Assembly (NCBI GenBank): GCA_903931735.1
Contig: CAIZDL010000062.1
Location: forward strand, 1-64,000
Direction: 5' to 3'
DNA: 64,000 bases
Source of the DNA: an uncultured Rhodospirillales bacterium
GTDB taxonomy: Bacteria; Pseudomonadota; Alphaproteobacteria; Azospirillales; Azospirillaceae
Part shown: piece by piece, positions 48,632-59,982 of the stretch
Layout: each line of letters starts with the position of its first letter
How positions within the stretch are numbered: the stretch's first letter is position 1
Made by a program: the position numbers and the translations under genes
Notes under the pieces: generated by a model
What the model was told of the DNA's origin: nothing
Database searches by the model: none
The model's input: the letters and a program-made list of their open reading frames with translations, nothing else

Positions 48632-49119
48632 GCGGGGAGACTTTCGCAGCGGTTATACCAGTGTTTACCGTAAGTTAGTACGGCAGTGCGGGACGAGGGG
48701 CCGGTCACGGCGAGGGTAAGCTCAAGGCGGTCGGCCGGGGCGAGCGGACCGAGCCGGTCGGGCCATTCCACCAGCACGATGGCGGTGCCGATGGCCTCGT
48801 CCCAGCCCAGTTCCAGCATTTCATCGGGGCAGCACAGGCGGTAAAGGTCAAAGTGCCAGACGGCACCGCTGGGCGTGTCGTAAGTTTGAACTAGCGTAAA
48901 GGTCGGGCTTGGCACTTCCTCATCGGGGTCGGCGGTAAGGGCGCGGATCACCGCGCGGGCAAGGGTGGTCTTGCCGGCGCCAAGGTCGCCGCCGAGGCTT
49001 ACCACGTCTCCCGGGAGCAGCACGCGGGCGAGTGCGGACGCAAGCCGCTCGGTCGCCTCCTGGCTGGGCAGGGCGATGGTGCGGGTGAAAGCGGGCGGGC
49101 TCGGTGGGGGCAGGGGCAT
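48628..49119 (-). CDS. tsaE: tRNA threonylcarbamoyladenosine biosynthesis ATPase TsaE
   Basis: VVSLGGDLGAGKTTLARAVIRAL; SPTFTLVQTYD; HFDLYRL; start at ATG 49119. Confidence 0.93.
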   Translation of the reverse strand: MPLPPPSPPAFTRTIALPSQEATERLASALARVLLPGDVVSLGGDLGAGKTTLARAVIRALTADPDEEVPSPTFTLVQTYDTPSGAVWHFDLYRLCCPDEMLELGWDEAIGTAIVLVEWPDRLGPLAPADRLELTLAVTGPSSRTAVLTYGKHWYNRCESLPA

Positions 49120-49180
49120 GGCTGGGCCAAACTCGAAAGCATCGAGAGCCGAGTGTCGTTGATCCGAAGCTCGGGAACAA

Positions 49181-49254
49181 GGGCTTAGCGGACTGGGGCT
49201 TAGCGGATTGGGGCTTAGCGGATTGGGGCTTAGCGGATCGGGGCTTAGCGGATT
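49181..49254. repeat. 15-bp tandem repeat x5
   Basis: GGGGCTTAGCGGATT units at 49181(14 nt)/49195/49210/49225/49240 with single-base variants. Confidence 0.9.
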
Positions 49255-49332
49255 GGGCCTTCGCCGATTCGGGGGTTGGCCTCTGCCGGCCCTTGGGTTA
49301 AAACGGGCCTCCTGTCGCCTGTGGGTGCCTTT

Positions 49333-52023
49333 ATGCTGACCTTGGGTCCGCTCGCCTTTCTGACACCCTGGATGCTGGGCGCCGTGGTACTGCTCCCGGG
49401 GATATGGTGGTTGGTGCGGCTCATCCCGCCCGCACCCCGGCACCTGCGCTTTCCCGCGCTTTGGTTGCTGCGATTATCGACAACGCCGGAAGAAACGCCG
49501 GCCCACACCCCTTTGTGGCTGTTGGCGATGCGGCTCGCCATCGCGGTGCTGTTGATTGGCGCGTTGGCCGGGCCGGTTTGGCATCCGGGGGCGGCGTTGC
49601 CGGGGACTGGCCCGCTGGTGCTGGTCATCGACGATGGCTGGTCGGCCGCGCCGGGCTGGCCGGCTGTTATGCGGGTCCTGGGCGGGCTGTTGACCAGAGC
49701 CGAGCGCGAAGGGCGGGGGCTGGTGATTGCCACCACCGCCGTCCCGCTGGTGGTGGCCGGGCCGATGCCGGCGGTCGAGGCCCGCGCCCGGCTCCTGGGG
49801 CTGGAGCCTAAGCCTTGGCCCACCGACCGGCGGGCAACGGTGGCGGCGCTTCAGGCGTTGGCGCTTCCCGGCGCCCATAGCGGCTTTTGGTTGACCGATG
49901 GGCTGGCCGATAGCGGCGCTGCGGGGCTGGTCGATTGGTTTCGGCATTCGGGCGGCCGGCTTGAGGTGCTGGCGCCGACGCAATCGCCGCTTCTGCTGAT
50001 GCCGCCAGCGGCCGACGGGCCAGAGCTGGCCATTCCGGTCGCGCGTGCGCCCGGCGCTGCCGAGCGGTTGGTGACGGTCCGGTTGCTGGCCGGCGACGGG
50101 CGGGTGCTGGCGCGGGATGGGGTGCGGTTGGCAGCGGGTGCGGTTGCTGGGCGGGTGGTGTTCGACTTGCCGTCGGAGCTGCGCAATCAGGCGGTTCGGG
50201 CCAGCCTTGAAGGTGAGGCCGGGGCTGGGGCCACGGTGCTGCTCGATGAGCGCTGGCGCAGGCGTCCGGTTGGGTTGGTGGATGGCCGGGGCGAAAGCGC
50301 GCCCCAGCCTTTGCTCAGCGATCTCCACTATCTCGAACAGGCGTTGGTGCCGATTGCCGAAGTTCGGCGCGGGTCGCTGAAGGATTTGTTGGGCAGCCAG
50401 CGCGCGGTGTTGATCCTCGCCGATGTTGGTGCGCTCGGGGCCGAGGAGACGGCCTTGCTGGCGCAATGGGTAACCCGGGGGGGTTTGCTGCTGCGGTTTG
50501 CCGGGCCCCGAATGGCGGCGGTGTCCGATAGTTTGCTGCCGGTGCGGTTGCGGCCGGGCGGGCGGGTGCTTGGCGGGGCCTTAACCTGGGAAAAGCCCGC
50601 CGGATTGGCGCCCTTTGACGCGGGCAGCCCGTTTGCCGGGCTCGCGGTGCCGGCCGACGTGACGGTGAGCCGGCAGGTATTGGCCGAGCCCGGCCCAGAG
50701 ACCGCCGCGCGCACGTGGGCGCGGCTGGCCGATGGCACGCCGTTGGTCAGCGGGGAGCGGCGCGGCGCGGGTGCGCTGGTGCTGGTCCACACCACCGCCG
50801 GGCCGGAGTGGTCGAACCTTGCGCTCTCGGGCCTCTATATCGATATGTTGCGCCGCTTGGTGGCGTTGAGCGCGGGCGTGGCCGGTGACGGCGGTGAAGG
50901 GCTGTTGCAGCCGCTCGAAACACTCGATGGTCTTGGCCGGCTGGGCGAACCGCCGGCCACCGCGCGGGCATTGGAGGGCGCAGGCGGGGGGGGCGGCGAG
51001 GCGGGCGGGCCAAAAAAGGCGGACGGGGTTGGACCCACGCACCCGCCGGGCTTTTATGGCACCTCGCTTGCCCGGAACGCGCTGAATCTTGGGGCGAGCG
51101 GCCTTGGTTTAAAGCCGTTGCAGCTTCCCCCCGGGGTGGCCGTGGCGGGCTATGCCGGGGCGGAGGGCGAGACTGGTCTTGCGGCGGCGTTGTTGCTGGC
51201 GGCGCTGGTGCTGGCGCTGGCCGATATGCTGGTTGGGTTGCGGCTGCGTGGGCTGGCCGGGGTTGCGCTGGCGGTGATGATGGCCGCAGGCTCCGCCTTT
51301 GCCGCCCCGCTCGATGTTCCCGCCGAGGCCGATGTCACCGCCCCGCCCGATGTCACCGCCGAAGCTGCGATGCGGACATGGCTCGCCTATGTTCAAACTG
51401 GCAACGCTGCGCTTGACGATACCAGCCGGGCCGGGCTGGAGGGGCTGGCGCAGGTGTTGTCGCGGCGGACGGCGGTTGATGTTGGCGGCGTTACCGCGGT
51501 ATCGGTGGACCAGAGCGACCTTGCGGTGTTCCCCCTGCTTTATTGGCGGGTGCCGCCGCGCCCGGCGCCGTTATCGGGCGAGGCGGTGCGCCGGGTGGAG
51601 GATTATCTCCGTCAGGGCGGCTTGATCGTTTTCGACGGGCCGGATGTGACGGCGTTGCGGGTCGTGACCGACGGGTTGGACTTGCCGCCGCTGAGCTTGG
51701 TGACCGCCGACCATGTGTTGACCCGCGCGTTTTATCTTCTCACCGATTTTCCCGGCCGCGTTGGCACGGGTGAAGTGTGGGTGGCGGCGGGGCGCGAAAC
51801 GCTGCTCGATGGCGTATCGTCAGTGGTGGTGGGCGGCAATGACTGGGCGGGAGCCTGGGCGATCGACGATCAGGGGCGGCCGGTGAACGCTATGCCCGGG
51901 GGCGAACGTCAACGCGAGATGGCGTATCGGTTTGGCGTCAATCTGGTGATGTATGCACTCACCGGCAACTATAAGGCGGATCAGGTTCATGTGCCTGCGA
52001 TCCTCGAAAGGTTGGGGCGATGA
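49333..52023 (+). CDS. BatA-N/DUF4159-type membrane protein
   Basis: N-terminal two-TM BatA-like LGPLAFLTPWMLGAVVLLPGIWWLVRLIPPAPRH; C-terminal DUF4159-like LAVFPLLYWRVP..RVEDYLRQGGLIVFDGPD..MAYRFGVNLVMYALTGNYKADQVH. Confidence 0.82.
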   Translation: MLTLGPLAFLTPWMLGAVVLLPGIWWLVRLIPPAPRHLRFPALWLLRLSTTPEETPAHTPLWLLAMRLAIAVLLIGALAGPVWHPGAALPGTGPLVLVIDDGWSAAPGWPAVMRVLGGLLTRAEREGRGLVIATTAVPLVVAGPMPAVEARARLLGLEPKPWPTDRRATVAALQALALPGAHSGFWLTDGLADSGAAGLVDWFRHSGGRLEVLAPTQSPLLLMPPAADGPELAIPVARAPGAAERLVTVRLLAGDGRVLARDGVRLAAGAVAGRVVFDLPSELRNQAVRASLEGEAGAGATVLLDERWRRRPVGLVDGRGESAPQPLLSDLHYLEQALVPIAEVRRGSLKDLLGSQRAVLILADVGALGAEETALLAQWVTRGGLLLRFAGPRMAAVSDSLLPVRLRPGGRVLGGALTWEKPAGLAPFDAGSPFAGLAVPADVTVSRQVLAEPGPETAARTWARLADGTPLVSGERRGAGALVLVHTTAGPEWSNLALSGLYIDMLRRLVALSAGVAGDGGEGLLQPLETLDGLGRLGEPPATARALEGAGGGGGEAGGPKKADGVGPTHPPGFYGTSLARNALNLGASGLGLKPLQLPPGVAVAGYAGAEGETGLAAALLLAALVLALADMLVGLRLRGLAGVALAVMMAAGSAFAAPLDVPAEADVTAPPDVTAEAAMRTWLAYVQTGNAALDDTSRAGLEGLAQVLSRRTAVDVGGVTAVSVDQSDLAVFPLLYWRVPPRPAPLSGEAVRRVEDYLRQGGLIVFDGPDVTALRVVTDGLDLPPLSLVTADHVLTRAFYLLTDFPGRVGTGEVWVAAGRETLLDGVSSVVVGGNDWAGAWAIDDQGRPVNAMPGGERQREMAYRFGVNLVMYALTGNYKADQVHVPAILERLGR

Positions 52024-54122
52024 TCGGTGGCCATTTTCTGTCTTTGGCGCCGTTGCTGTCTTGGCCGGTGCTGGCGGTGGCCGCCGGGGTGGCCTTGCTG
52101 GTGGCGGGCTATGGTTTGGTGCGCCGGGCGCGCGGCGCTGCGTGGCGGCTGGCCGCGCTGTTGGTGATTCTGACCGGCCTGCTTAATCCGTCGGTTGGCG
52201 TTGAGCGGCGCGAGGCGGTGAAAGACACTGCGGTGATCGTGCTGGACCAGTCGCCCAGTCAGTCGTTGGGAAGCAGGACCGCACGGGCCACCGCCGCCCT
52301 TGCCGAGTTTCAGCACCGGCTGGAGGGGACGCCGGGGTTGGAGCTGCGTGTGGTGCGGGTGGGGGAAAGCCCGGCGGGCGAGACCCGGTTGCCGGCGGGC
52401 GAGACCCGGTTGCCAGCGGGCGAGACCCGGTTGTTTGAGGCGTTGACCCGGAGTTTCGCCGATGTCCCGAAGCGCCAGCGGGCGGGGGCGATTTTAATCA
52501 CCGACGGGCAGGTTCACGATGTCCCTGTTGATGGGGCGGCGGCAGCGCAGTTCGGCCCGATTCACACGGTGTTGACCGGCGACCACGAGGAGGCCGATCG
52601 GCGCTTGGAGATCATTGCCGCGCCGCAATATGGCTTGGTGGGTAAGCCGGCGACGCTGGTTTTTCGGGTCACCGACCTGCCCCGGCCCCAGAGCGTGGAC
52701 GCTGTGGTGACGGTGCGGGAGGATGGCGGGCCGGCGCGCTCGCTTGCGGTGCCGGTGGGTCAGGAAATTTCGTTGCCGGTTACGCCCGCTCATGGCGGCC
52801 AGACGGTGGTGGAACTGGTGGCCGAGCCAGCCCCCCAAGAACTCACGCTTGTCAACAACCGCGCCGGGGTGGCGATCAACGCGGTGCGCGACCGGTTGAA
52901 GGTGCTGCTGGTTTCGGGCGAGCCTTATGCCGGCGAGCGCATTTGGCGCAATGTGTTGAAGTCCGACCCGGCGGTTGATCTGGTCCATTTCACCATTTTG
53001 CGGCCGCCGGACAAGCAGGATGGGACTCCGATCCGCGAATTGTCGTTGATTCCATTTCCAATCCGCGACCTCTTTGAAGTGAAGCTGGCCGAGTTTGATT
53101 TGGTGATTTTCGATCGATACCGCCAGCGCGGGGTTTTGCCGGTTCGGTATCTCGACAATATCGCCGACTATGTGCGCAAGGGCGGGGCGCTGCTGGAGGT
53201 GGGGGGCGCGGGCTTTGGCGATCTTCAGGGGTTGCGCGGCACGCCGCTCGGCGCCGTGCTTCCGGGGCAGCCGGTGGGGCGGGGCATCAGCCAACCGTTT
53301 CAGCCGGTCGTGACCGAGCTTGGCCGGCGTCATCCGGTCACCGCTGGCCTTACCGGGTCGGGGGCGCCCGGTTGGGGGCGCTGGCTGCGGCAGGCCGATC
53401 TGGCGGTCAACCGGGGCGTGGTGGTGATGTCGGGGGCCTCGGCACGGCCTTTGCTGATCCTCGATCGGGTCGGCGCCGGCCGGGTCGCGCAGTTGGCGTC
53501 CGACCAAATCTGGCTGTGGCAGCGCGGCTATGACGGCGGCGGTCCCCAGGCCGAGTTGCTGCGACGACTGGCCCACTGGTTGATGAAAGAGCCGGAGTTG
53601 GAGGAGGACGAGTTGCATGGCCGGGTGGAGGGCTCTCGGCTGACGGTGGAGCGACACAGCCTCAAGCCCTCGAGCCGGCCGGTTGGTGTCACATTTCCCG
53701 GCGGTGAGACCCGCGAGATTGCCCTGCACGACGATCCCGATGGCGTCGCCCGCGCCGAACTGACCGCTGGTGCGCCCGGCCTTTATCGGTTGGCAGATGG
53801 CGAGCATCAGGCGGTGGTGCTGGTGGGCAGCGCCAACACTGCGGAATTTGCAGACGTTCGCACCACGCCCGAGCGGTTGGCGGGCGTTGCCGCCGCGACC
53901 GGGGGCGGCGTGTTTTGGCTGGCCGACGGCCAGGGCGCCCTGCCCGAGATCCGCCGCCCGAAACCGGGAAGCACCACTGCGGGGCCGGGGTGGCTGGGCC
54001 TTACCGCCAACGGCGCTAGTCTCTTGAGCGGCAAGGAGGAAACGGCCCTCTTGCCAGCGCCATTGTTGTTGGTTTTAGTGCTGGGGGCGCTTGGGGCGGC
54101 GTGGTGGCGCGAGGGCCGTTAG
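52020..54122 (+). CDS. Membrane-anchored VWA/glutamine-amidotransferase-like protein
   Basis: N-terminal TMs, VIVLDQSPSQSLGSR VWA-like, KGGALLEVGGAGFGDLQGL amidotransferase-like, C-terminal TM; 4-nt ATGA overlap with the upstream gene. Confidence 0.78.
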   Translation: MIGGHFLSLAPLLSWPVLAVAAGVALLVAGYGLVRRARGAAWRLAALLVILTGLLNPSVGVERREAVKDTAVIVLDQSPSQSLGSRTARATAALAEFQHRLEGTPGLELRVVRVGESPAGETRLPAGETRLPAGETRLFEALTRSFADVPKRQRAGAILITDGQVHDVPVDGAAAAQFGPIHTVLTGDHEEADRRLEIIAAPQYGLVGKPATLVFRVTDLPRPQSVDAVVTVREDGGPARSLAVPVGQEISLPVTPAHGGQTVVELVAEPAPQELTLVNNRAGVAINAVRDRLKVLLVSGEPYAGERIWRNVLKSDPAVDLVHFTILRPPDKQDGTPIRELSLIPFPIRDLFEVKLAEFDLVIFDRYRQRGVLPVRYLDNIADYVRKGGALLEVGGAGFGDLQGLRGTPLGAVLPGQPVGRGISQPFQPVVTELGRRHPVTAGLTGSGAPGWGRWLRQADLAVNRGVVVMSGASARPLLILDRVGAGRVAQLASDQIWLWQRGYDGGGPQAELLRRLAHWLMKEPELEEDELHGRVEGSRLTVERHSLKPSSRPVGVTFPGGETREIALHDDPDGVARAELTAGAPGLYRLADGEHQAVVLVGSANTAEFADVRTTPERLAGVAAATGGGVFWLADGQGALPEIRRPKPGSTTAGPGWLGLTANGASLLSGKEETALLPAPLLLVLVLGALGAAWWREGR
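52371..52433 (+). repeat. 21-bp in-frame tandem repeat x3 (AGETRLP)
   Basis: CCGGCGGGCGAGACCCGGTTG at 52371, 52392, 52413 (last unit one mismatch). Confidence 0.9.
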
Positions 54123-54192
54123 GATAAGGGCGTTGCAACAGCGGCGTGATGCCGCCATACTCGGGCGCTGGCGAGAGAGGACCCAAGGGACA

Positions 54193-54441
54193 ATGCAGGT
54201 GGAAAACAGACTTCTCGACGATCTTGCGAAGGTTGCGGGCGGCGCCCTTGGTGCGCTTAGCGGTCTGCGCGGCGAGGTTGAGGCGCAAATTCGGCAGCAA
54301 ATGGAGCGCGTTCTCAGCCAGATGGATGTGGTGAGCCGCGAGGAATTTGAGGCGATGAGGGAAATGGTCGTCAAGGCGCGGCAAGAACAAGAGGCGATGG
54401 CCGAGCGGTTGGCGGCGGCTGAAGCATGCCTATCGGGTTGA
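54193..54441 (+). CDS. ubiK: Ubiquinone biosynthesis accessory factor UbiK (BMFP/YqiC family)
   Basis: MQVENRLLDDLAKVAGGALGALSGLRGEVEAQIRQQMERVLSQMDVVSREEFEAMREMVVKARQE. Confidence 0.9.
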   Translation: MQVENRLLDDLAKVAGGALGALSGLRGEVEAQIRQQMERVLSQMDVVSREEFEAMREMVVKARQEQEAMAERLAAAEACLSG

Positions 54442-54557
54442 CGCATACACCTACCAGATGTAGGTGCGTCTCAGGGGAAATAGCCAACGTTTCCAGCAAA
54501 CCCCCACTCCCAAGCCCACTACCTATTGTGGGTGTATGCGTCAACCCGATAGGCATG
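54425..54557. repeat. 27-bp perfect inverted repeat with 79-nt spacer and nested hairpins
   Basis: CATGCCTATCGGGTTGACGCATACACC (54425-54451) and its exact reverse complement (54531-54557); inner CACCTAC-CAGAT-GTAGGTG (54448-54466). Confidence 0.9.
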
Positions 54558-54737
54558 GGCTGAAGCTCGTCTTGCTGGGTTGACCACGGGAAAAAGCGCC
54601 TGATTGTGTTGGCAACGCCAGGCTCGCATGGCCCAGCGCGAAATTCTGTTGCGCCGGATGGTGCCTTCTGGCACCGTCGCGCGGGAGAGCGTTAGTTTGG
54701 GCTTGAACCACAATATATTGGTTTGGGGAGGGTGCGC

Positions 54738-55241
54738 ATGTCGATAGCGGCGCAAGAAACCGCGAAGGCGACACACAATCCGCTCGATATCGTCGAGGAA
54801 ATCGTCGCCGCAAACGAGTGGCCCTTTGACCGCTCCAGCGACGAAGAGATGGTGGTCGAAATCAGCGGCCGTTGGTGCGACTACCGGCTCTATTTCGTCT
54901 GGCAGCAAGACCTGAGCGCGATGCAGTTTTCCTGTCAGTTCGACATGAAGGTTCAGAGCCATCGCCGCTCGGTGGTCAACGACTTGCTGGCCGAGGTCAA
55001 CACCCGAATGTGGCTTGGGCACTTCGATATTTGTGCCGAGGAGCAAACGCCGATGTTCCGCCAGACCACGTTGTTGCGCGGCCCGAACGGGGTCAGCGTC
55101 GAACAACTGGAAGATCTGGTCGAGATCGCGCTTTCCGAGTGCGAGCGGTTTTACCCTGCGTTCCAGTTTGTCATTTGGGGTGGCAAGACGCCGACCGAGG
55201 CGGTTTCGGCGGCGCTGCTCGATACTGTTGGCGAGGCTTGA
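54738..55241 (+). CDS. YbjN domain-containing protein
   Basis: NPLDIVEEIVAANEWPFDRSSDEEMVVEISGRWCDYRLYFVWQQDLSAMQFSCQFDM. Confidence 0.85.
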   Translation: MSIAAQETAKATHNPLDIVEEIVAANEWPFDRSSDEEMVVEISGRWCDYRLYFVWQQDLSAMQFSCQFDMKVQSHRRSVVNDLLAEVNTRMWLGHFDICAEEQTPMFRQTTLLRGPNGVSVEQLEDLVEIALSECERFYPAFQFVIWGGKTPTEAVSAALLDTVGEA

Positions 55242-55246
55242 GCCCG

Positions 55247-56053
55247 ATGGCCCTTACTTTGCTCTTGGTTGGTTGCGGCAAAATGGGCGGCGCGTTGCTG
55301 GAGGGCTGGCTCGCCACCGGGTCGGTCGCGCGGGTGGTGGTGGTCGAGCCGAATGATTTTGGCGCCAACGTCGGTCACGAGCGGGTGTTGCGCTGCGCCG
55401 GCGCCGATGCGCTGCCCTCGCGGTTCTCGCCCGATGTGGTGGTGTTTGCGGTCAAGCCCCAAGTGTTGGGCGGGGTGGTGCCTGATTATCGGCGCTTTGT
55501 TGGTCCGGGCACGGTTTTTCTCAGCATTGCCGCCGGTAAGCCGATTGCGTGGTTTGAGCAGCAGCTCGCCCCAGCGGCGGCGGTGGTTCGGGCCATGCCC
55601 AACACACCGGCATCGGTCGGGCGGGGCATTACCGTCGGCTGCGCCAACGCCGCCGTGTCTGAGGCGCAGCGCGAGGCCTGCGAAATGTTGCTTCGGGCGG
55701 TGGGCGATGTTGCCTGGATTGACGATGAAGCGCTGATCGACCCGGTGACGGCGGTTTCGGGCAGCGGTCCGGCCTATGTTTTCTTGGTGATCGAGGCGTT
55801 GGCGTTGGCGGGCGAGAAAGCGGGCTTGCCGCCCGAGCTGGCCATGCGTCTTGCCCGGGCTACGGTTGCCGGCTCGGGAGAGTTGGCGCACCGGTCCATT
55901 GAGTCCGCCGCGACCTTGCGCCGTAACGTGACCAGCCCCGGCGGCACCACTGAAGCCGCGCTAAGGGTGTTGATGGCCGCGGACGGGATGCAGCCCTTGT
56001 TTGATCGCGCCGTTGCCGCCGCAACCAAGCGGGCGGGCGAACTGGCTGGGTAG
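55247..56053 (+). CDS. proC: Pyrroline-5-carboxylate reductase
   Basis: LLLVGCGKMGGALLEGW; VVRAMPNTPASVGRGIT; VSGSGPAYVFLVIEAL; TSPGGTTEAALRVL. Confidence 0.96.
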   Translation: MALTLLLVGCGKMGGALLEGWLATGSVARVVVVEPNDFGANVGHERVLRCAGADALPSRFSPDVVVFAVKPQVLGGVVPDYRRFVGPGTVFLSIAAGKPIAWFEQQLAPAAAVVRAMPNTPASVGRGITVGCANAAVSEAQREACEMLLRAVGDVAWIDDEALIDPVTAVSGSGPAYVFLVIEALALAGEKAGLPPELAMRLARATVAGSGELAHRSIESAATLRRNVTSPGGTTEAALRVLMAADGMQPLFDRAVAAATKRAGELAG

Positions 56054-56078
56054 CGTTGATCCGCGCTAAAACAAAAGT

Positions 56079-56095
56079 TAGAGCATGATGCTCTA
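56079..56095. terminator. Short palindrome TAGAGCAT-G-ATGCTCTA between convergent genes
   Basis: 8-bp arms; stop codon of the minus-strand HD-GYP gene lies in the right arm. Confidence 0.5.
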
Positions 56096-57208
56096 TAAAA
56101 TTTCCCCACCGGTGGTATCGAGTACCAGCTCTTTGAAGAGGCGCAGCAGGTGTTGGTCGAGGTGGGCGGCCATTGGGCCGGTCATCATCGCCAGCGCCTC
56201 GCTGACCGGCATTCCCGGCTTGTAGACCCGGCGGTCGGTGAGGGCGCTGAAGATATCGACAATCGCGGCCATGCGCGCCAGCTCGTTGATCTCTTTTCCC
56301 TTAAGGCCTTTGGGATAGCCCGAGCCGTCGAGCTTTTCGTGGTGCTGCCCGGCGATGATGATTGCGGCCTTGGGGATGGTGAGGCTCGCTTGGAGAAAAT
56401 CCAGCGTGACCGGGACGTGGGAGCGCATCACTTCCCATTCCCCCGCATCGAGTCGGCCGGGTTTGTTGAGCACCGCGTGGGGGATCAGCATCTTTCCGGT
56501 GTCGTGGAGCAGGCCGCCGCACGCGAGCAGCAATTGCTCGTTGTGGTTGAGGCCGATGGCACTGCCAAACAGGCAGAGCATGGTCGCGACCTTCAACGAG
56601 TGGGCGTAGGTGTAATTATCGTGGCTTTTGACGCCGTTGAGCAGGGCGCGAAAATCGCTGGCGGCGATCACGTCGACCAAGGGCTCGCACGCCGTCCGCA
56701 TCCCGGCATAATCGATTCGGGTTCCCGTCTCCATGATTTCGGAAAGGCTCTGGAAAACGTCGAGGGTGCCGCGGAGCGCCGCGCGCTCTTTGGGCGGCAA
56801 CAGATCCCATTGCGCCTCGACGTGAAGGCTGAGCTGGGTGGTAACCGCGTGCATCAAGGCGCTGTAGCGGTAAGGCTTCACCAGATAGGCGTTCGCATCG
56901 CACTTGCGGACGGCGTGCTGAAGCGCTGATTCCTCCAGCTTGGAGGTGATGATAATCGGCATATCGGCGATGTCGGGGTTCTGATCGCGCCGTATCTGCC
57001 GGACCAGCTCATAGCCCCCTTGGGGCGGGGCCAGATCATCGATGATGATCAGATCGGGCGTCCGGGTCCGGATTCCCCGTAGCGCCGAGTCGGTGTCGGC
57101 GTAGTAATTGACTCGATAGAAATTGATCAGCGCCCGTACGATCTGATCGCGGTGGCTGGTGGCCGGGTCGACAATAACCAGAAGGGGAACCTGACGAAGC
57201 TCAGGCAT
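56093..57208 (-). CDS. Response regulator with HD-GYP domain (predicted c-di-GMP phosphodiesterase)
   Basis: REC DLIIIDDLAPP..LVKPYRY; ACGGLLHDTGKMLIP; GQHHEKLDGSGYPKGLKGKEIN. Confidence 0.92.
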   Translation of the reverse strand: MPELRQVPLLVIVDPATSHRDQIVRALINFYRVNYYADTDSALRGIRTRTPDLIIIDDLAPPQGGYELVRQIRRDQNPDIADMPIIITSKLEESALQHAVRKCDANAYLVKPYRYSALMHAVTTQLSLHVEAQWDLLPPKERAALRGTLDVFQSLSEIMETGTRIDYAGMRTACEPLVDVIAASDFRALLNGVKSHDNYTYAHSLKVATMLCLFGSAIGLNHNEQLLLACGGLLHDTGKMLIPHAVLNKPGRLDAGEWEVMRSHVPVTLDFLQASLTIPKAAIIIAGQHHEKLDGSGYPKGLKGKEINELARMAAIVDIFSALTDRRVYKPGMPVSEALAMMTGPMAAHLDQHLLRLFKELVLDTTGGEIL

Positions 57209-57308
57209 GGCCCCCCCTCATTAAGTTCACAGTCCGACGCGACCGATCGGCCGGAGTATGACGTTAGCGGCGCCGGGTCGTCAACCAACCCCTTGCCGAG
57301 GCCGCCTT

Positions 57309-58073
57309 TTACCGCGACTTTGCGAACAGTGTGTTGATGCGCTGCTGAATGGCCTCGGCGGCGGCGCGGGGGTTTTCGGCGTCCCGGATCGGCCGGCCGA
57401 CCACAATATAATCGGCACCCTTCCGAAACGCCTCTTCAACATCCACCGTGCGCTTCTGGTCGTCGGTTGCGCGGTTTTCCACCGGGCGGATGCCAGGGAC
57501 GATGATCAGGAAATCTTTGCCGCTGTCCTGGCGCAGCGCGTTGACCTCAAGGCCCGAGGAAATAACGCCGTCGCACCCAAGCTTAATGGCCCGGCGGGCG
57601 CGCGAGAGCACCAGCGCTTGAACATCCACCGCAAAGCCCAGATCGTCGAGATCGCCCCGATCAAGGCTGGTCAAAATCGTGACCGCAAGAATTTTGAGAG
57701 TGCCCTTCGCCCGGCAAGCGGCTTCAAGAATGGCGTCGTTGCCGTGGACGGTGGCAAAGGTCGCGGGGTGGTCGCGTAGCCGCGCAACCGCCCTTCCAAC
57801 CGTTTCGGGAACGTCGAAAAACTTGAGGTCGACAAAGATTTTTTTATTCTTCGTCGAGAGCCAGTTCAAAAACTCGAAATAGTCGCCGGCCATGAAAAGT
57901 TCGAGGCCGATTTTGTAGAATTTAACGCTGTCGCCCAGCCGCTCCACCATCGCTTTTGCAGCATCGATGCTGGGGAGGTCCAGCGCAAAAATAAGCCGCT
58001 CATCGGCCGGAATGTCTTTGTCGGAAAGCCAGCAATCCATCGTCGTCGCGCCCAACTCATTGGTTATCATCAC
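57309..58073 (-). CDS. pyrF: Orotidine 5'-phosphate decarboxylase
   Basis: LIFALDLPS; KIFVDLKFFDVPETVGRAV; IIVPGIRP; GADYIVVGRPIRDAENP. Confidence 0.96.
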   Translation of the reverse strand: MMITNELGATTMDCWLSDKDIPADERLIFALDLPSIDAAKAMVERLGDSVKFYKIGLELFMAGDYFEFLNWLSTKNKKIFVDLKFFDVPETVGRAVARLRDHPATFATVHGNDAILEAACRAKGTLKILAVTILTSLDRGDLDDLGFAVDVQALVLSRARRAIKLGCDGVISSGLEVNALRQDSGKDFLIIVPGIRPVENRATDDQKRTVDVEEAFRKGADYIVVGRPIRDAENPRAAAEAIQQRINTLFAKSR

Positions 58074-58099
58074 GCTGTCTCCTCGCCCCTCCCCGCTCG

Positions 58100-59902
<1,803 letters not shown>

Positions 59903-59982
59903 GGCGTGCGCGTTCAAACCCCAAAGCTGCGCCGGGACCATAAGGCCCCCGGCGCCGCCGCGCAATGCTGGTCACGTCCTTC

